Part shown: one piece after another, positions 44,732-54,336 of the stretch | Position numbering within the stretch: the stretch's first letter is position 1 | Layout of the letters: the number at the start of each line of letters is the position of its first letter | From: Hymenobacter nivis | Lineage (GTDB): Bacteria; Bacteroidota; Bacteroidia; Cytophagales; Hymenobacteraceae | Assembly (NCBI RefSeq): GCF_006439025.1 | Contig: NZ_RCYZ01000001.1 | Coordinates: 682,001 to 746,000, forward strand | Direction: 5' to 3' | DNA: 64,000 nt | The notes under the pieces: generated by a model | The model's input: the letters and a program-made list of their open reading frames with translations, nothing else | The model's database searches: none | What the model was told of the DNA's origin: nothing | Translations under genes and position numbers: made by a program

Positions 44732-46639
44732 ATGAAGACACTCCGAATGACAACGAATGGCTGGGCCGGGGCCCTGCCCTGGCTCCTTTTGCTGACGGGC
44801 CTGGCGGGCCTACTGCTCGGCGGCCGGGCCTACGCCCAGGGGCCCCCGGCGGTGCTGCGCAAAGACTTGAAGCAGGATTTTGGGGCCCGGGGCGACGGCA
44901 AAACCAACGACCAGGCCGCTTTCACCCGGGCCGCCGACTTCTTCAATAAACGGGCCCAGACGCCGGCCGGCGCGGGGGCAGCCGTGCTCACCATCCCGAA
45001 GGGCGTGTACCTGGTGGGCCAGCAGGATGCCGCCGGCAACACGCCCGACGTGCTGCGGCTGGTGGGCTGCCGCAACCTCACCGTGGCGGGGGCCGACAGC
45101 GCCACCACCGAAATTCGCTACGCCGCCGGCCTACGCTACGGGGCCTTCGACCCCAAAACCCGGCGGCCCTACGAGGCCCCCACCGGCATGTTTACCGACC
45201 CCGCCTACGCGGCCCGGGGCGGCACCTGCGTGGTTTTGCAAGGCTGCGACAACGTGGTGGTGAGCGGCTTACGCCTCAACGGCAACAGCACTAAATTGGT
45301 ACTTGGCGGGCACTGGGGCGACACTGGCATCCAGCTGCCCGCCGACGGCATCTTCGTCAGCGACTCGCGCCGCGTGTCGCTGCGGCGGCTGGCGCTGCAC
45401 CACTTCGGGCGCGACGGCATCCAGGTGCTCAACCACTTGGCCAAAAGCCTCGACGATCCGCAGCGCGAGGCTATCTTGCTCGAGAACCTGACCTGCACTT
45501 ACAACGGCCGCCAGGGCCTCTCCGTCACGGGCGTGAGCGGGCTGCGGGCCGTCAATTGCAGCTTCAGCCACACCGGGCGGGCGGTGGTGGCGGCCACGGG
45601 CAAGGCCCTGTCGTCCAGCCCCAGCGCGGGCGTCGACTTGGAGCCCGAAGGCGGCGTCGTGGCCAACGTGCGCTTCGAGAATTGCCGCTTCGTGAACAAC
45701 GCCGGCGTGGGCCTCGTGGCCGACCGCGGCAACGACAGCCAGCCCAACGCTACCAAAAACGTGGTGGTGGCTGGCAGCCTGATCTGGGGCCCCACCAACT
45801 GGTCAGCCTGGGTCACACAGCCAGGGTTCCTGTTCACCGACTGCCGCCTCTACGGCGCGTTCGTGCACGGCTGCAAGGCCACCACGGCGGCCGAGGCCAC
45901 GCGCTTTGTGCGCTGCACTTTCGAAGACCGCCCCTACCACGGGCAGCCGGCCTACGGCTCGTTCACGATGCACTCCGACGCCCACGCCCGGTACATGAGC
46001 TTTACCGATTGCCGCTTCGTGGGCACCCACAGCTACCTCGCCTGGGCCATCGTGGCCAAGCCCGACACCGCCAGTTTCTTTCACTTCCGCGGCAACACCT
46101 TTCTCTACGATTACGCACAGCTGCCCCAGGGCTCCTACAACAACTTGCAGGGCACCGTTTTCACGGGTACAACGGTTTTTCGCGACGGACCTCACCGCAC
46201 GGCCCTGGGCCGCACCAACGCCACAATGGGCAACGGCGGGGCTCCGCAGTCGACGGTAGTTAGGGCCCCCGGCAGCCTCCAGCTGCTGGCCAGCAACTGC
46301 GTATACGGCGTGATAACGGGGCTTGACATCGGCCGGCAGCCGGCGCGGGCCCGCGATTCGGCCAGCGTGGTGGTGGGCCCCAACAACGCCCTGGTGATGA
46401 ACGAGCCGATTTGGCAACCCTCAGAGCTGTACATCGGCCCCACTTCACGCCTGATCGTTAAGAAAGGCGGCTCGCTGGCGCTGCTGCGGCACGCCAAGCT
46501 GGTGGTAGCCGGCCAGCTGATTGTGGAAGACGGGGCCTATTTTTTCCTCGACCCGCAGGCCGAAATGGTCACCACCGGTCGGGGCCGGGTACGCATGGGG
46601 CCCCAGGCCATCAAGGCCCGCCACCCAACGCTCAATTAA
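44732..46639 (+). CDS. Secreted right-handed beta-helix protein (pectate lyase 3 type)
   Basis: A 635-aa exported protein; the signal segment ends GGRAYAQ. The N-terminal part has the Pectate_lyase_3/GH28-like entry DLKQDFGARGDGKTNDQAAF and AVLTIPKGVYLVG, then about ten parallel beta-helix coils (LRAVNCSFSHTGRA, VRFENCRFVNNAGVG, MSFTDCRFVG). Such proteins act on polysaccharides as lyases, hydrolases or binding proteins; no catalytic Asp set is certain. It stands beside a lipase and a dienelactone hydrolase. It converges with ilvA. Confidence 0.85.
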   Translation: MKTLRMTTNGWAGALPWLLLLTGLAGLLLGGRAYAQGPPAVLRKDLKQDFGARGDGKTNDQAAFTRAADFFNKRAQTPAGAGAAVLTIPKGVYLVGQQDAAGNTPDVLRLVGCRNLTVAGADSATTEIRYAAGLRYGAFDPKTRRPYEAPTGMFTDPAYAARGGTCVVLQGCDNVVVSGLRLNGNSTKLVLGGHWGDTGIQLPADGIFVSDSRRVSLRRLALHHFGRDGIQVLNHLAKSLDDPQREAILLENLTCTYNGRQGLSVTGVSGLRAVNCSFSHTGRAVVAATGKALSSSPSAGVDLEPEGGVVANVRFENCRFVNNAGVGLVADRGNDSQPNATKNVVVAGSLIWGPTNWSAWVTQPGFLFTDCRLYGAFVHGCKATTAAEATRFVRCTFEDRPYHGQPAYGSFTMHSDAHARYMSFTDCRFVGTHSYLAWAIVAKPDTASFFHFRGNTFLYDYAQLPQGSYNNLQGTVFTGTTVFRDGPHRTALGRTNATMGNGGAPQSTVVRAPGSLQLLASNCVYGVITGLDIGRQPARARDSASVVVGPNNALVMNEPIWQPSELYIGPTSRLIVKKGGSLALLRHAKLVVAGQLIVEDGAYFFLDPQAEMVTTGRGRVRMGPQAIKARHPTLN

Positions 46640-46648
46640 CCAGGCGGT

Positions 46649-47920
46649 TCACACCAGCAAGCTCAAAAAATCCTGCTGCCCGTTCAGGTACTCAAATCCA
46701 AAACCTTCCTCCGTCATGCGGGCCTTAATGCCCTCCACATCGTGCGGGCTTTTGACCTCGACGCCGATGAAAACGGGGCCTTTTTCCTTGTTGTTCTTCT
46801 TGATGTACTGAAACTGAATGATGTCCTCGCCCTCAGCCAGCACGTTGTTTACGAAGCGGCGCAGGGCCCCTGGCGCCTGGTTGAAGCGCACCATGAAGTA
46901 ATGCTTGAGGCCCTGGTGGCGCTGGGCGCGCTCCTTGATGTCCTCCATGCGGGTGATGTCGTTGTTGGAGCCGCTCACGATGCAGACCACCGTTTTGCCC
47001 CGAATCTGGTCGGCGTAGGCGTGCAGGGCCGAGATGGCGAGCGTGCCCGCCGGCTCCAGCACCATGCCTTCCTCGTTGTACATTTTGAGGAGGTCTTCGC
47101 ACACCTGGCCCTCGGGCACGAGGTGCACCTCATCGAGTAGCGCCTGGCAAATCTCGAAGTTGAGCTCGCCGGGGCATTTCACGGCCGCACCGTCCACGAA
47201 GGTGTCGAGGTGGGGTAGGGCCTGGCGCTGCCCGGCGCGCAGGGCGTCGTGCATGCTGGGGGCCCCAAGGGGCTGCACTCCAATGAGTTTGGTGTGTGGG
47301 CTCAGCTGCCGAAACACGCTCGACAAGCCCGAGGCCAGCCCGCCGCCCCCAATGGGCATGAAGCAAAAGTCGATGGGTTCTTTGGCGGCTTTCAGGATCT
47401 CAAGCCCCACCGTGGCCTGCCCCTCCACAATGGCTAGGTCATCAAACGGATGCACAAACGTGCTGCCGCGCTCGTCGCAAAACGCCTGCGCCGCCTGGTA
47501 GCAGTCGTCGAAGGTGCGGCCCGTGAGGTGCACCGTTACCATGTCCTTGCCGAAAAGGCGCACTTTGTCCACCTTCTGCGCGGGCGTCTGGGCAGGCATA
47601 AAAATGTCGCCCTGCAAGCCCAGCAGCTGGCAGGCGTAGGCCACGCCCTGGGCGTGGTTGCCGGCGCTGGCGCACACTATCTGGCGGCCCGGCACGGTAA
47701 GCGGCAGCGTCGAAATCTTGTTGTAAGCCCCTCGGATTTTGTAGGAGCGCACCACCTGCAAGTCCTCCCGCTTGAGCAGAATGGTGGCGTCGTAGCTGCG
47801 CGAAAGCCCCAGATTCAGCATCAGGGGCGTTTTGGTAATCACGCCTTTTAGGCGGCGGGCGGCGGCTTCGACGTTTTCCAGGGTGACGGCGGTGGCCGCC
47901 GGGGCTAGCAGGTCGGGCAT
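46649..47920 (-). CDS. ilvA: Threonine ammonia-lyase (biosynthetic)
   Basis: IlvA (423 aa) deaminates threonine to 2-oxobutanoate, the entry to isoleucine. The PLP lysine is in VRSYKIRGAYNKI (about residue 62); SAGNHAQGVAY and GGGGLASGLSSV bind the phosphate and substrate. The C-terminal 85 residues form one ACT-like domain (LKHYFMVRFNQAPGALRR), so it is likely feedback-regulated by Ile. ATG 47920 is chosen; the frame to 47971 crosses a palindrome arm. Last gene of the ilv operon, separated from ilvC by palindrome A. Confidence 0.94.
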   Translation of the reverse strand: MPDLLAPAATAVTLENVEAAARRLKGVITKTPLMLNLGLSRSYDATILLKREDLQVVRSYKIRGAYNKISTLPLTVPGRQIVCASAGNHAQGVAYACQLLGLQGDIFMPAQTPAQKVDKVRLFGKDMVTVHLTGRTFDDCYQAAQAFCDERGSTFVHPFDDLAIVEGQATVGLEILKAAKEPIDFCFMPIGGGGLASGLSSVFRQLSPHTKLIGVQPLGAPSMHDALRAGQRQALPHLDTFVDGAAVKCPGELNFEICQALLDEVHLVPEGQVCEDLLKMYNEEGMVLEPAGTLAISALHAYADQIRGKTVVCIVSGSNNDITRMEDIKERAQRHQGLKHYFMVRFNQAPGALRRFVNNVLAEGEDIIQFQYIKKNNKEKGPVFIGVEVKSPHDVEGIKARMTEEGFGFEYLNGQQDFLSLLV

Positions 47921-47963
47921 GGGGGTAGGGCTGGCCAAGGCCAGTAATAATGAGATAAAAAAG

Positions 47964-48075
47964 AACGTCATGCAGAGCGCAGCGAAGCATCTCGCTCGCT
48001 TCTTCGGGGTAGTAAATCCTAACGATTGGGTTTACTGCCGCGAGCGAGATGCTTCGCTGCGCTCTGCATGACGTT
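47964..48075. repeat. Palindromic repeat A (GTCATGC family) between ilvC and ilvA
   Basis: Perfect 36-bp arms (47964-47999 and 48040-48075) enclose a 40-nt spacer, which itself has an inner 12-bp stem with G-U pairs (48008-48019 with 48028-48039). The arm core GTCATGCAGAGCGCAGCGAA recurs in repeat B. Confidence 0.88.
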
Positions 48076-48096
48076 GTAGGTCAGTGCAAAAGCAGC

Positions 48097-49158
48097 TTAC
48101 GCCTCCACGCTGGCGCTGCTGCGTGAGCGCAGCTCGCGCACTTGTGCGCCGGTGGCCCACAGTTCCGATTCGCGCACTTCTTTCAGCTCGGCTTCCAGCT
48201 CCTGGCGGTAGTTGGGGGTACTGCCGCGCTCAATGGTGCGGCGGGCTTCCTCGCCGCTGGCCACGCTGTCGTACAGGTCGTTGAGCACGGGCAGGGTCGC
48301 GTCGCGGAACTTACCTTTCCAATCGAGGGCCCCGCGCTGGGCAGTTACTGAGCAGTTGGCAAACATCCAGTCCATGCCGTTTTCGCCCACTAGGGGCACG
48401 AGGCTCTGGGTCAGCTCCTCCACGGTTTCGTTGAACGCCTCGGAGGGCGAGTGGCCGCGCTGGCGCAGCACCTGGTACTGGGCCTCGATGATGCCGGCCA
48501 GGGCCCCCATCAGCACGCCACGCTCGCCGGTGAGGTCCGAATACACTTCCTTCTTGAAATCAGTCTCGAACAAGTAGCCCGAGCCCACACCAATGCCCAT
48601 GGCAATGGCCTTTTCCCAGGCTTTGCCAGTAGCATCTTGGAACACCGCGAACGACGAGTTCAACCCGCCGCCGGCCACGAACAAGCGACGCAGGCTGGTG
48701 CCGCTGCCCTTGGGAGCCACCAAAATCACGTCGATATCCTTGGCCGGGATGATGTTGGTCTGCTCATTAAACGTGATGCCGAAGCCGTGCGAGAAGTACA
48801 GCGTTTTGCCCGGCGTGAGGTACTTCTGGAGCGTCGGCCACAGCGCAATTTGCCCTGCATCGCTCAGCAGGTTGCAGATAATGGTGCCCTTGTCAGCAGC
48901 TTCCTCGATGCTGAACAGCGACTCGCCCGGCACCCAGCCATCCTTGATGGCACGCTCCCACGAGGGCGTGCCTTCGCGCTGGCCCACAATGACATGGAAG
49001 CCGTTGTCGCGCATGTTCAGCGCCTGGCCGGGGCCCTGCACGCCGTAGCCGATAACGGCAATGGTGTCGTCTTTGAGGAAGTCGAGCGCCTTTTGCAGCG
49101 GAAATTCGTCGCGGGTGATTACGGTTTCGGGTACGCCGCCAAAGTTGATGGTTGCCAT
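48097..49158 (-). CDS. ilvC: Ketol-acid reductoisomerase
   Basis: IlvC (353 aa) converts acetolactate or acetohydroxybutyrate to the dihydroxy acids with NAD(P)H and Mg. The Rossmann nucleotide motif is VIGYGVQGPGQALN (about 36-49). LVAPKGSGTSLRRL and a C-terminal all-helical domain with FETDFKKEVYSDLTGERGVL (Mg ligands) follow. Length is that of the class I enzyme plus a short charged tail. Separated from ilvN by repeat C and from ilvA by repeat A. Confidence 0.95.
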   Translation of the reverse strand: MATINFGGVPETVITRDEFPLQKALDFLKDDTIAVIGYGVQGPGQALNMRDNGFHVIVGQREGTPSWERAIKDGWVPGESLFSIEEAADKGTIICNLLSDAGQIALWPTLQKYLTPGKTLYFSHGFGITFNEQTNIIPAKDIDVILVAPKGSGTSLRRLFVAGGGLNSSFAVFQDATGKAWEKAIAMGIGVGSGYLFETDFKKEVYSDLTGERGVLMGALAGIIEAQYQVLRQRGHSPSEAFNETVEELTQSLVPLVGENGMDWMFANCSVTAQRGALDWKGKFRDATLPVLNDLYDSVASGEEARRTIERGSTPNYRQELEAELKEVRESELWATGAQVRELRSRSSASVEA

Positions 49159-49169
49159 TGGTTGGGAGG

Positions 49170-49257
49170 TGTAGCGCGGACTTTTAGTCCGCGAGTTGAG
49201 TGAAAAAAGGTGTCTTATTAAATCGTTTTGGGCCGCGGACTGAAAGTCCGCGCTACA
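49170..49257. repeat. Palindromic repeat C (GTAGCGYGGACT family) between ilvN and ilvC
   Basis: Outer arms of 24 bp (one mismatch), each arm being a hairpin in itself (CGCGGACT...AGTCCGCG, 49175-49193 and 49234-49252). The TAG stop codon of ilvN (49253-49255) lies inside the repeat. Confidence 0.85.
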
Positions 49258-49858
49258 TGGTAAAGACCTGCTCGCGGTCGTTCAAAAACTCATTCTCTGC
49301 CACGTCTTCGCTCGGCTCGCGACGCTCAAACTCCTTGAGCTTGTGGTGAAAACCGTCGCTGGCCTTAATGATGGCAATGCGCGCCGAGCGCACAAACTCA
49401 ATCAGCCCATAAGGCTGCAAAGCCTTAATCAGGTTATCCGTTTCCTCGCGGTGGCCGGTGGTTTCAAACACCGTGTAGTCCTTGCGAATGACCACGGCGC
49501 GGGCCCCGTTTTCGCGCAGCAGGCGCTCCACGAGCACCTTTTCGGCAATCACGTCGGTAGGCACTTTATAGAGCGCCATTTCCTGCCAAATCACGTCGGC
49601 GTTGGTGTTGTAGTACACTTTGAGCACCTCCACCTGCTTCTCGATTTGCTTGGCGAGCTTTTCCACCACCTCCTCCGTTTCCACAATCACGATGTTGAAG
49701 CGGTGGATGCCCTCAATCTCTGAGGGCGACACGTTGAGGCTCTCGATGTTGATTTTGCGGCGCGAAAAGATGATGGCAATGCGGTTCAGCAGGCCCACCT
49801 GGTTTTCAGTGTACGCGGTGATGTTGTATTCCTGGCGGTCGGCGGGTTCGGGACTCAT
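49253..49858 (-). CDS. ilvN: Acetolactate synthase small (regulatory) subunit
   Basis: Regulatory subunit (201 aa) of acetolactate synthase, giving valine feedback. Two ACT-type domains are seen: ITAYTENQVGLLNRIAIIFSRRKINIESL (residues about 10-38 region) and, later, LQPYGLIEFVRSARIAI. The tail is longer and more acidic than in E. coli IlvH. ATG 49858 is preferred; an extension to 49966 would run through repeat B. Between ilvB (160 nt upstream, with repeat B) and ilvC. Confidence 0.93.
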   Translation of the reverse strand: MSPEPADRQEYNITAYTENQVGLLNRIAIIFSRRKINIESLNVSPSEIEGIHRFNIVIVETEEVVEKLAKQIEKQVEVLKVYYNTNADVIWQEMALYKVPTDVIAEKVLVERLLRENGARAVVIRKDYTVFETTGHREETDNLIKALQPYGLIEFVRSARIAIIKASDGFHHKLKEFERREPSEDVAENEFLNDREQVFTM

Positions 49859-49894
49859 GGTACTTATTATCTGTTTTAGAACGTCAGTTCCTGG

Positions 49895-49995
49895 GTTGTC
49901 ATGCTGAGCGCAGCGAAGTCGAAGCATCTCTACCGCCTCGTTGAACGGTGCGGAGGAAGCGGCCAAGATGCTTCGGCTGCGCTCAGCATGACGAC
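49895..49995. repeat. Palindromic repeat B (GTCATGC family) between ilvB and ilvN
   Basis: Arms of about 30 bp (49895-49929 and 49966-49995), with a 5-nt insertion in one arm. The core GTCATGCTGAGCGCAGCGAA matches repeat A with one change. Confidence 0.82.
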
Positions 49996-50018
49996 CTTAT
50001 TTGCTAGTTGCCAATTAA

Positions 50019-51761
50019 TTAGCGCAGCCGTATTTCCGCCACGCTACACCCCTGCGGCACCATCGGGAAGATATTATTCTCCTTGGTCACCATCACTTCG
50101 AGCAGGAAGGAACCCGGATGCGCCAGCATCTTTTCCAAGGCCGGGCGTAGCGCGTCACGCGCATCCACGCGCTGGCCGGCGATGCGGTAGCCGGCCGCTA
50201 CGGCCACAAAATCAGGACTTTGGATATCCACAAATGAGTAGCGGCGCTGGTGAAATAGCTCCTGCCACTGCCGCACCATGCCCAAAAACTGGTTGTTGAG
50301 AATGATGATTTTCACATCCACGCCCGTCTGCATGATGGTGCCCAGCTCCTGAATCGTCATCTGCACGCCGCCGTCGCCAATGACGGCTACCACCGGCCGA
50401 TGCGGGGCCCCAAACTTGGCCCCGATGGCCGCCGGCAGCGCAAAGCCCATGGTGCCCAGCCCGCCGCTCGTGACGTGGCTGCGCGACTGGTTTTGCAGCG
50501 CGTAGCGGCAGGCTACCATCTGGTGCTGCCCCACGTCAGACACGATAACGGCCTCGCCGCCAGTTATTTCATTGAGCTGCTGAATGACTTCACCCATCGT
50601 CAATTCCTCCGACGTCGGAAACAACTCCTCCCGGATTACGGCGTCCACTTCCTGCGCCATGTGGTCATTGAAGCGGGCCAGCCAGGCGGCGTGCTCCTTG
50701 CGCTCGACCAGCGCCGTAAGCAGGGGCAGGGTTTCCTTGCAGTCGCCCCACACCGGCACGGTGGTTTTCACGTTCTTATCAATCTCCGTGGGGTCGATGT
50801 CGAGGTGCACGACCTGCGCCTGTTTGGCGTACTTATCCAGCCGGCCGGTCACGCGGTCGTCGAAGCGCATGCCAATGGCAATCAGCACGTCGCACTCGTT
50901 GGTGAGCACGTTGGGGCCGTAGTTGCCGTGCATGCCCAGCATCCCCACGTTCAGCGGGTGGGCGGTGGCCAGGGCCCCTACCCCCAGGATGGTCCAGGCC
51001 GCCGGAATGCCCGATTTCTCCACAAACGCCTGAAACTCGCGCTCGGCCTGGCCCAGCACCACGCCCTGCCCCCAGAGGATAAACGGCCTTTTGGCCCCGT
51101 TAATCAGCGCCGCCGCCTGCTCGATGTACTCGTTCCGCACCACCGGCGCGGGCCGGTAGCTGCGGATGTGCGTGCACGGCTCGTAGGCCGGCGCGTCGAA
51201 AGTCTGCATCTGCGCGTTCTTGGTGATATCCACCAGCACGGGGCCCGGTCGGCCGCTGCGCGCGATGTAGAAGGCCTTGGCCAGCGCCTCGGGTATCTCT
51301 TCGGCCCTGGTTACCTGATAGTTCCACTTCGTAACGGGCGTCGTGATGTTGATGATGTCCGTTTCCTGAAACGCATCGGTGCCCAGCAAATGCGCAAACA
51401 CCTGCCCTGTAATGCAGACCAGCGGTGTGCTGTCAATCAGCGCGTCGGCCAGCCCTGTTACAAGGTTGGTGGCGCCCGGCCCGCTTGTAGCCAGCGCCAC
51501 GCCCACCCGTCCCGAGCTGCGCGCGTAGCCCTGCGCCGCGTGGATGCCGCCCTGCTCGTGCCGCACCAGCACGTGGTTGAGCTGCTCCTTGAAGTCGTAG
51601 AGCGCGTCGTAAATCGGGATAATGGCCCCACCGGGGTAGCCAAAAATCGTGTCTACGCCCTCGGCCACCAGCGCTTGCAGCGTGGCTACCGCGCCCGTTA
51701 TGGACGTGGTGGGGGCGGCGGCCGGGCTAGCGGCGGGCTGGGCTAAGGTCTGCGGTGACAT
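50019..51761 (-). CDS. ilvB: Acetolactate synthase large (catalytic) subunit
   Basis: The ThDP-dependent catalytic subunit (580 aa) makes acetolactate and acetohydroxybutyrate. [15 protein letters not shown] and VRHEQGG (with the catalytic Glu) are near the N-terminus. ThDP-binding residues appear in [15 protein letters not shown] and [12 protein letters not shown]. Complete length. The start overlaps the end of ilvD by 35 nt, so the two are translationally coupled. Confidence 0.96.
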   Translation of the reverse strand: MSPQTLAQPAASPAAAPTTSITGAVATLQALVAEGVDTIFGYPGGAIIPIYDALYDFKEQLNHVLVRHEQGGIHAAQGYARSSGRVGVALATSGPGATNLVTGLADALIDSTPLVCITGQVFAHLLGTDAFQETDIINITTPVTKWNYQVTRAEEIPEALAKAFYIARSGRPGPVLVDITKNAQMQTFDAPAYEPCTHIRSYRPAPVVRNEYIEQAAALINGAKRPFILWGQGVVLGQAEREFQAFVEKSGIPAAWTILGVGALATAHPLNVGMLGMHGNYGPNVLTNECDVLIAIGMRFDDRVTGRLDKYAKQAQVVHLDIDPTEIDKNVKTTVPVWGDCKETLPLLTALVERKEHAAWLARFNDHMAQEVDAVIREELFPTSEELTMGEVIQQLNEITGGEAVIVSDVGQHQMVACRYALQNQSRSHVTSGGLGTMGFALPAAIGAKFGAPHRPVVAVIGDGGVQMTIQELGTIMQTGVDVKIIILNNQFLGMVRQWQELFHQRRYSFVDIQSPDFVAVAAGYRIAGQRVDARDALRPALEKMLAHPGSFLLEVMVTKENNIFPMVPQGCSVAEIRLR

Positions 51762-53445
51762 AATCTTCTTCTGCTAAATCAGTTATACAACCGTGGCTGG
51801 CGTCGCTCACGGTGCGGATGTACTTGAGCAGCACACCCTGCTTGGCGGGCAGCGGCGGGCGCTGCCAGGCGGCGCGGCGGACGGCCAGCTCGTCTTTGGA
51901 AAGCTGCACGTCGATGGTGTTGGCGCTGGCATCCAGAATAATCCAGTCGCCGTCCTGCACCAGCGCGATGCCGCCGCCGTCGAAGGCCTCGGGGCAGACG
52001 TGCCCAATCACGAAGCCGTGGGTGCCGCCCGAAAAGCGGCCGTCCGTTATCAGGGCCACTTTATCGCCCAGGCCCGCGCCCATAATGGCCGAGGTCGGCT
52101 TAAGCATTTCGGGCATGCCCGGCCCGCCCTTGGGCCCCACGTAGCGAATGACGACCACCTGCCCGGCCTTGATTTTGTGGTCGATAATGCCCTGGTTCAG
52201 TTCCTCTTCCGAGTTGAACACTATCGCCGGGCCCTCAAACCGCAGGCCTTCCTTGCCGCTGATTTTGGCCACGCTGCCCTTGGTAGCAAGGTTACCGTAC
52301 AGCATCTGAATGTGCCCATCGGCCTTGATGGGGTTGCTCAGGGGCCGCAGCAAATCCTGCTCGGCACCTAGGGACGGCACGTTGGCGAGGTTTTCGGCCA
52401 GCGTGCGGCCGGTCACGGTCATCAGGTCGCCGTTGAGCAGACCGTAGTTGAGCAGGGTGCGCTGCACGGCGGGCACGCCGCCGATTTTCGATAGGTCTTC
52501 CATCAAATACTTGCCGCTGGGCTTGAGGTCGGCCAGCACCGGCACGCGGTTGCTCACGGCCTGGAAGTCCTCCATGGTGAGGTGCACGCCGGCCGCGTGG
52601 GCAATGGCGATGAGGTGCAGCACGGCATTAGTCGAGCCGCCGAGCACAGTTATCACCACCATGGCATTCTCAAATGCCTCACGAGTAAGGATATCGCGCG
52701 GCTTGAGGTCCAGCTCCAGCAAATTGCGCAGATAGGCACCGGCATCGAGGCACTCCTGCACCTTAGCGGCGCTTTCGGCCGGCAGCGACGACGACGCGGG
52801 CACGCTCATGCCCAGAGTTTCGATGGCCGCGGCCATGGTATTGGCCGTGTACATGCCGCCGCAGGCGCCGGGGCCGGGGCAGGCATTGTGAATAATACCT
52901 TGGTAATCCTCGTCCGAAATCTGGCCGTTAACTTTCTTACCATAAGCCTCAAAGCACGATACAATGTTGAGCTGTTGGCCTTTAAACTCGCCGCCCTTAA
53001 TGGTGCCGCCATACACCATCAGCGACGGCCGATTGAGCCGCGCCATGGCGATGAGCGCGCCCGGCATGTTTTTGTCGCAGCCCACCACCGTGGCCAGGGC
53101 GTCGTAGTAGTGCGCGCCCGCCATCGCCTCAATCGAGTCGGCGATTATCTCTCTGGATACCAAGGAGAACCGCATGCCTGCGTTGCCATTCGTAATGCCG
53201 TCGCTCACGCCGATGGTGTTGAAGCGCAGCCCTACCAAGCCCTGGGCGGCCACGCCGCGCTTCACCTCGTCAGCCAAGCCGTTAAGGTGCATGTTGCAGG
53301 TGTTGCCCTCGAAGCCCGTGGAGCAGATGCCCACGAATGGCTTGCGCAAATCCGCATCCGACAAACCCGCGCCGATGAGCATGGCTTGCGAGGCCGGCAA
53401 GCTGTCGTCCTGGGTGTAGATGCGGCTGAATTTATTGAGTGCCAT
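51727..53445 (-). CDS. ilvD: Dihydroxy-acid dehydratase
   Basis: IlvD (572 aa) is the Fe-S dehydratase shared by the valine and isoleucine pathways. Cluster cysteines appear in [23 protein letters not shown] and [17 protein letters not shown]; the C-terminal [19 protein letters not shown] is the second family signature. It lies 35 nt downstream of the methyltransferase gene and overlaps ilvB by 35 nt. Confidence 0.96.
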   Translation of the reverse strand: MALNKFSRIYTQDDSLPASQAMLIGAGLSDADLRKPFVGICSTGFEGNTCNMHLNGLADEVKRGVAAQGLVGLRFNTIGVSDGITNGNAGMRFSLVSREIIADSIEAMAGAHYYDALATVVGCDKNMPGALIAMARLNRPSLMVYGGTIKGGEFKGQQLNIVSCFEAYGKKVNGQISDEDYQGIIHNACPGPGACGGMYTANTMAAAIETLGMSVPASSSLPAESAAKVQECLDAGAYLRNLLELDLKPRDILTREAFENAMVVITVLGGSTNAVLHLIAIAHAAGVHLTMEDFQAVSNRVPVLADLKPSGKYLMEDLSKIGGVPAVQRTLLNYGLLNGDLMTVTGRTLAENLANVPSLGAEQDLLRPLSNPIKADGHIQMLYGNLATKGSVAKISGKEGLRFEGPAIVFNSEEELNQGIIDHKIKAGQVVVIRYVGPKGGPGMPEMLKPTSAIMGAGLGDKVALITDGRFSGGTHGFVIGHVCPEAFDGGGIALVQDGDWIILDASANTIDVQLSKDELAVRRAAWQRPPLPAKQGVLLKYIRTVSDASHGCITDLAEEDYVTADLSPARR

Positions 53446-53480
53446 GTGTTTCAGTGCGTAGTGCCTTGGTGCAAGCCGCG

Positions 53481-54173
53481 TTAATTCCAGTTAGTAATGG
53501 TGTCTTTCACGGCGGCGAGCACCACGAAATTCAGATTCTTGTACACGCAATCGACTTCTGCAAAGCCAGCTGTTTCCAGCATCTGCAATTGCGCTTCTAG
53601 GGTGCCAAAGTCATCCAGTTTGATGCGCTCGAAAGCCCGTTCAATAGCCTCATTAGGTAGGCCCGACGCTTGCACAGTGCGTGCCCAGTGCTGGCGGTTA
53701 AAGGCGTCGAAGCCAGTGGTACGCCCCAGCACCTGGTCGGCATTAATGAATAGCCCGCCGGGATTTAGCACGTCGTATATACGCTGATACAGAGTTGCCT
53801 TTTCCGCATCTGGCAGGTGGTGAATGGCCAAGCTCGAAACAACCACGTCATAGCGGCCGGGTAAGGGCTGAGTGGCAAAATTCAACTCTTGAAAATTGAA
53901 GCCTGGTAGCCCTGCGAACCGCTGCCGAGCTACCGCTAGCATCTCTGGTGCCAGGTCCACGAGCATAAATTCCAACTCAGGCCGCTGCTGGTAGAGGAAG
54001 TACGAAAACAGCCCCGTGCCTGCGCCCACATCCAGCACCGTGCGCGCCAGCGGTTGGTTGGCCAGTAGGGCATTGGCCGCGCCATAAAAGTCATCAAAGC
54101 ACGGAATGAGGTACGGCCGCTGCTGGTCATACTTCGCCGATACCTCGTTGAACTGTTCCTTTATAGCGTTCAT
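53481..54173 (-). CDS. Class I SAM-dependent methyltransferase
   Basis: A 230-aa soluble methyltransferase. Motif I is [15 protein letters not shown] (about 46-60), motif [11 protein letters not shown], and the post-motif region [16 protein letters not shown]. The substrate is unknown. GC is lower than in the ilv and leu genes around it. It sits between the attenuator and ilvD, 35 nt from ilvD, so it is transcribed in the ilv operon although no methylation step is known in branched-chain amino acid synthesis; the acceptor could be a related acid. Confidence 0.85.
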   Translation of the reverse strand: MNAIKEQFNEVSAKYDQQRPYLIPCFDDFYGAANALLANQPLARTVLDVGAGTGLFSYFLYQQRPELEFMLVDLAPEMLAVARQRFAGLPGFNFQELNFATQPLPGRYDVVVSSLAIHHLPDAEKATLYQRIYDVLNPGGLFINADQVLGRTTGFDAFNRQHWARTVQASGLPNEAIERAFERIKLDDFGTLEAQLQMLETAGFAEVDCVYKNLNFVVLAAVKDTITNWN

Positions 54174-54212
54174 AATCAGGTAAATAAATTATGTTGAAAT
54201 TCCGACAATGTC

Positions 54213-54248
54213 CTAAAAAAACCTCCCTAGCAGCGGGCTAGGAAGGTT
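54213..54248 (-). terminator. Attenuator terminator of the ilv operon (segments 3:4)
   Basis: On the minus strand, a 12-bp stem AACCTTCCTAGC with GCTAGGGAGGTT (one G-U pair, 54248-54237 with 54231-54220), loop of five, then a U-tract of five more T residues. It precedes the methyltransferase ATG by 40 nt. Confidence 0.88.
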
Positions 54249-54271
54249 CTCTTATGGGTAAGAAGTACCTG

Positions 54272-54328
54272 CTAGCCCGCGGGGGTAGGAATAATGACCT
54301 CGGAAATGACTAGCAGGAAGGGACGCAT
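54272..54328 (-). CDS. Branched-chain leader peptide of the ilv attenuator
   Basis: An 18-codon frame, MRPFLLVISEVIIPTPAG then TAG, with seven of 18 residues Leu, Val or Ile in two blocks (positions 5-8 and 11-13). It is too short for ordinary gene finders. It starts 9 nt after repeat D and ends 24 nt before the terminator stem. No Shine-Dalgarno sequence, which is normal here. Confidence 0.8.
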   Translation of the reverse strand: MRPFLLVISEVIIPTPAG

Positions 54329-54336
54329 GGCGGGTA

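Larger units (their letters stand above)
54213..54328 (-). promoter_or_regulatory. Transcription attenuator of the ilv operon (leader peptide plus alternative hairpins)
   Basis: Segment 1 (CCTGCTAG, 54317-54310) can pair with segment 2 (CTAGCAGG, 54275-54268). Segment 2 (GCGGGCTAG, 54280-54272) can instead pair over 9 bp with segment 3 (CTAGCCCGC, 54241-54233), and segment 3 forms the terminator with segment 4. The leader stop codon TAG is inside segment 2. This is the arrangement of enteric ilv/leu attenuators. A ribosome slowed at the Leu/Val/Ile codons covers segment 1, frees segment 2 and blocks the terminator. Confidence 0.85.
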
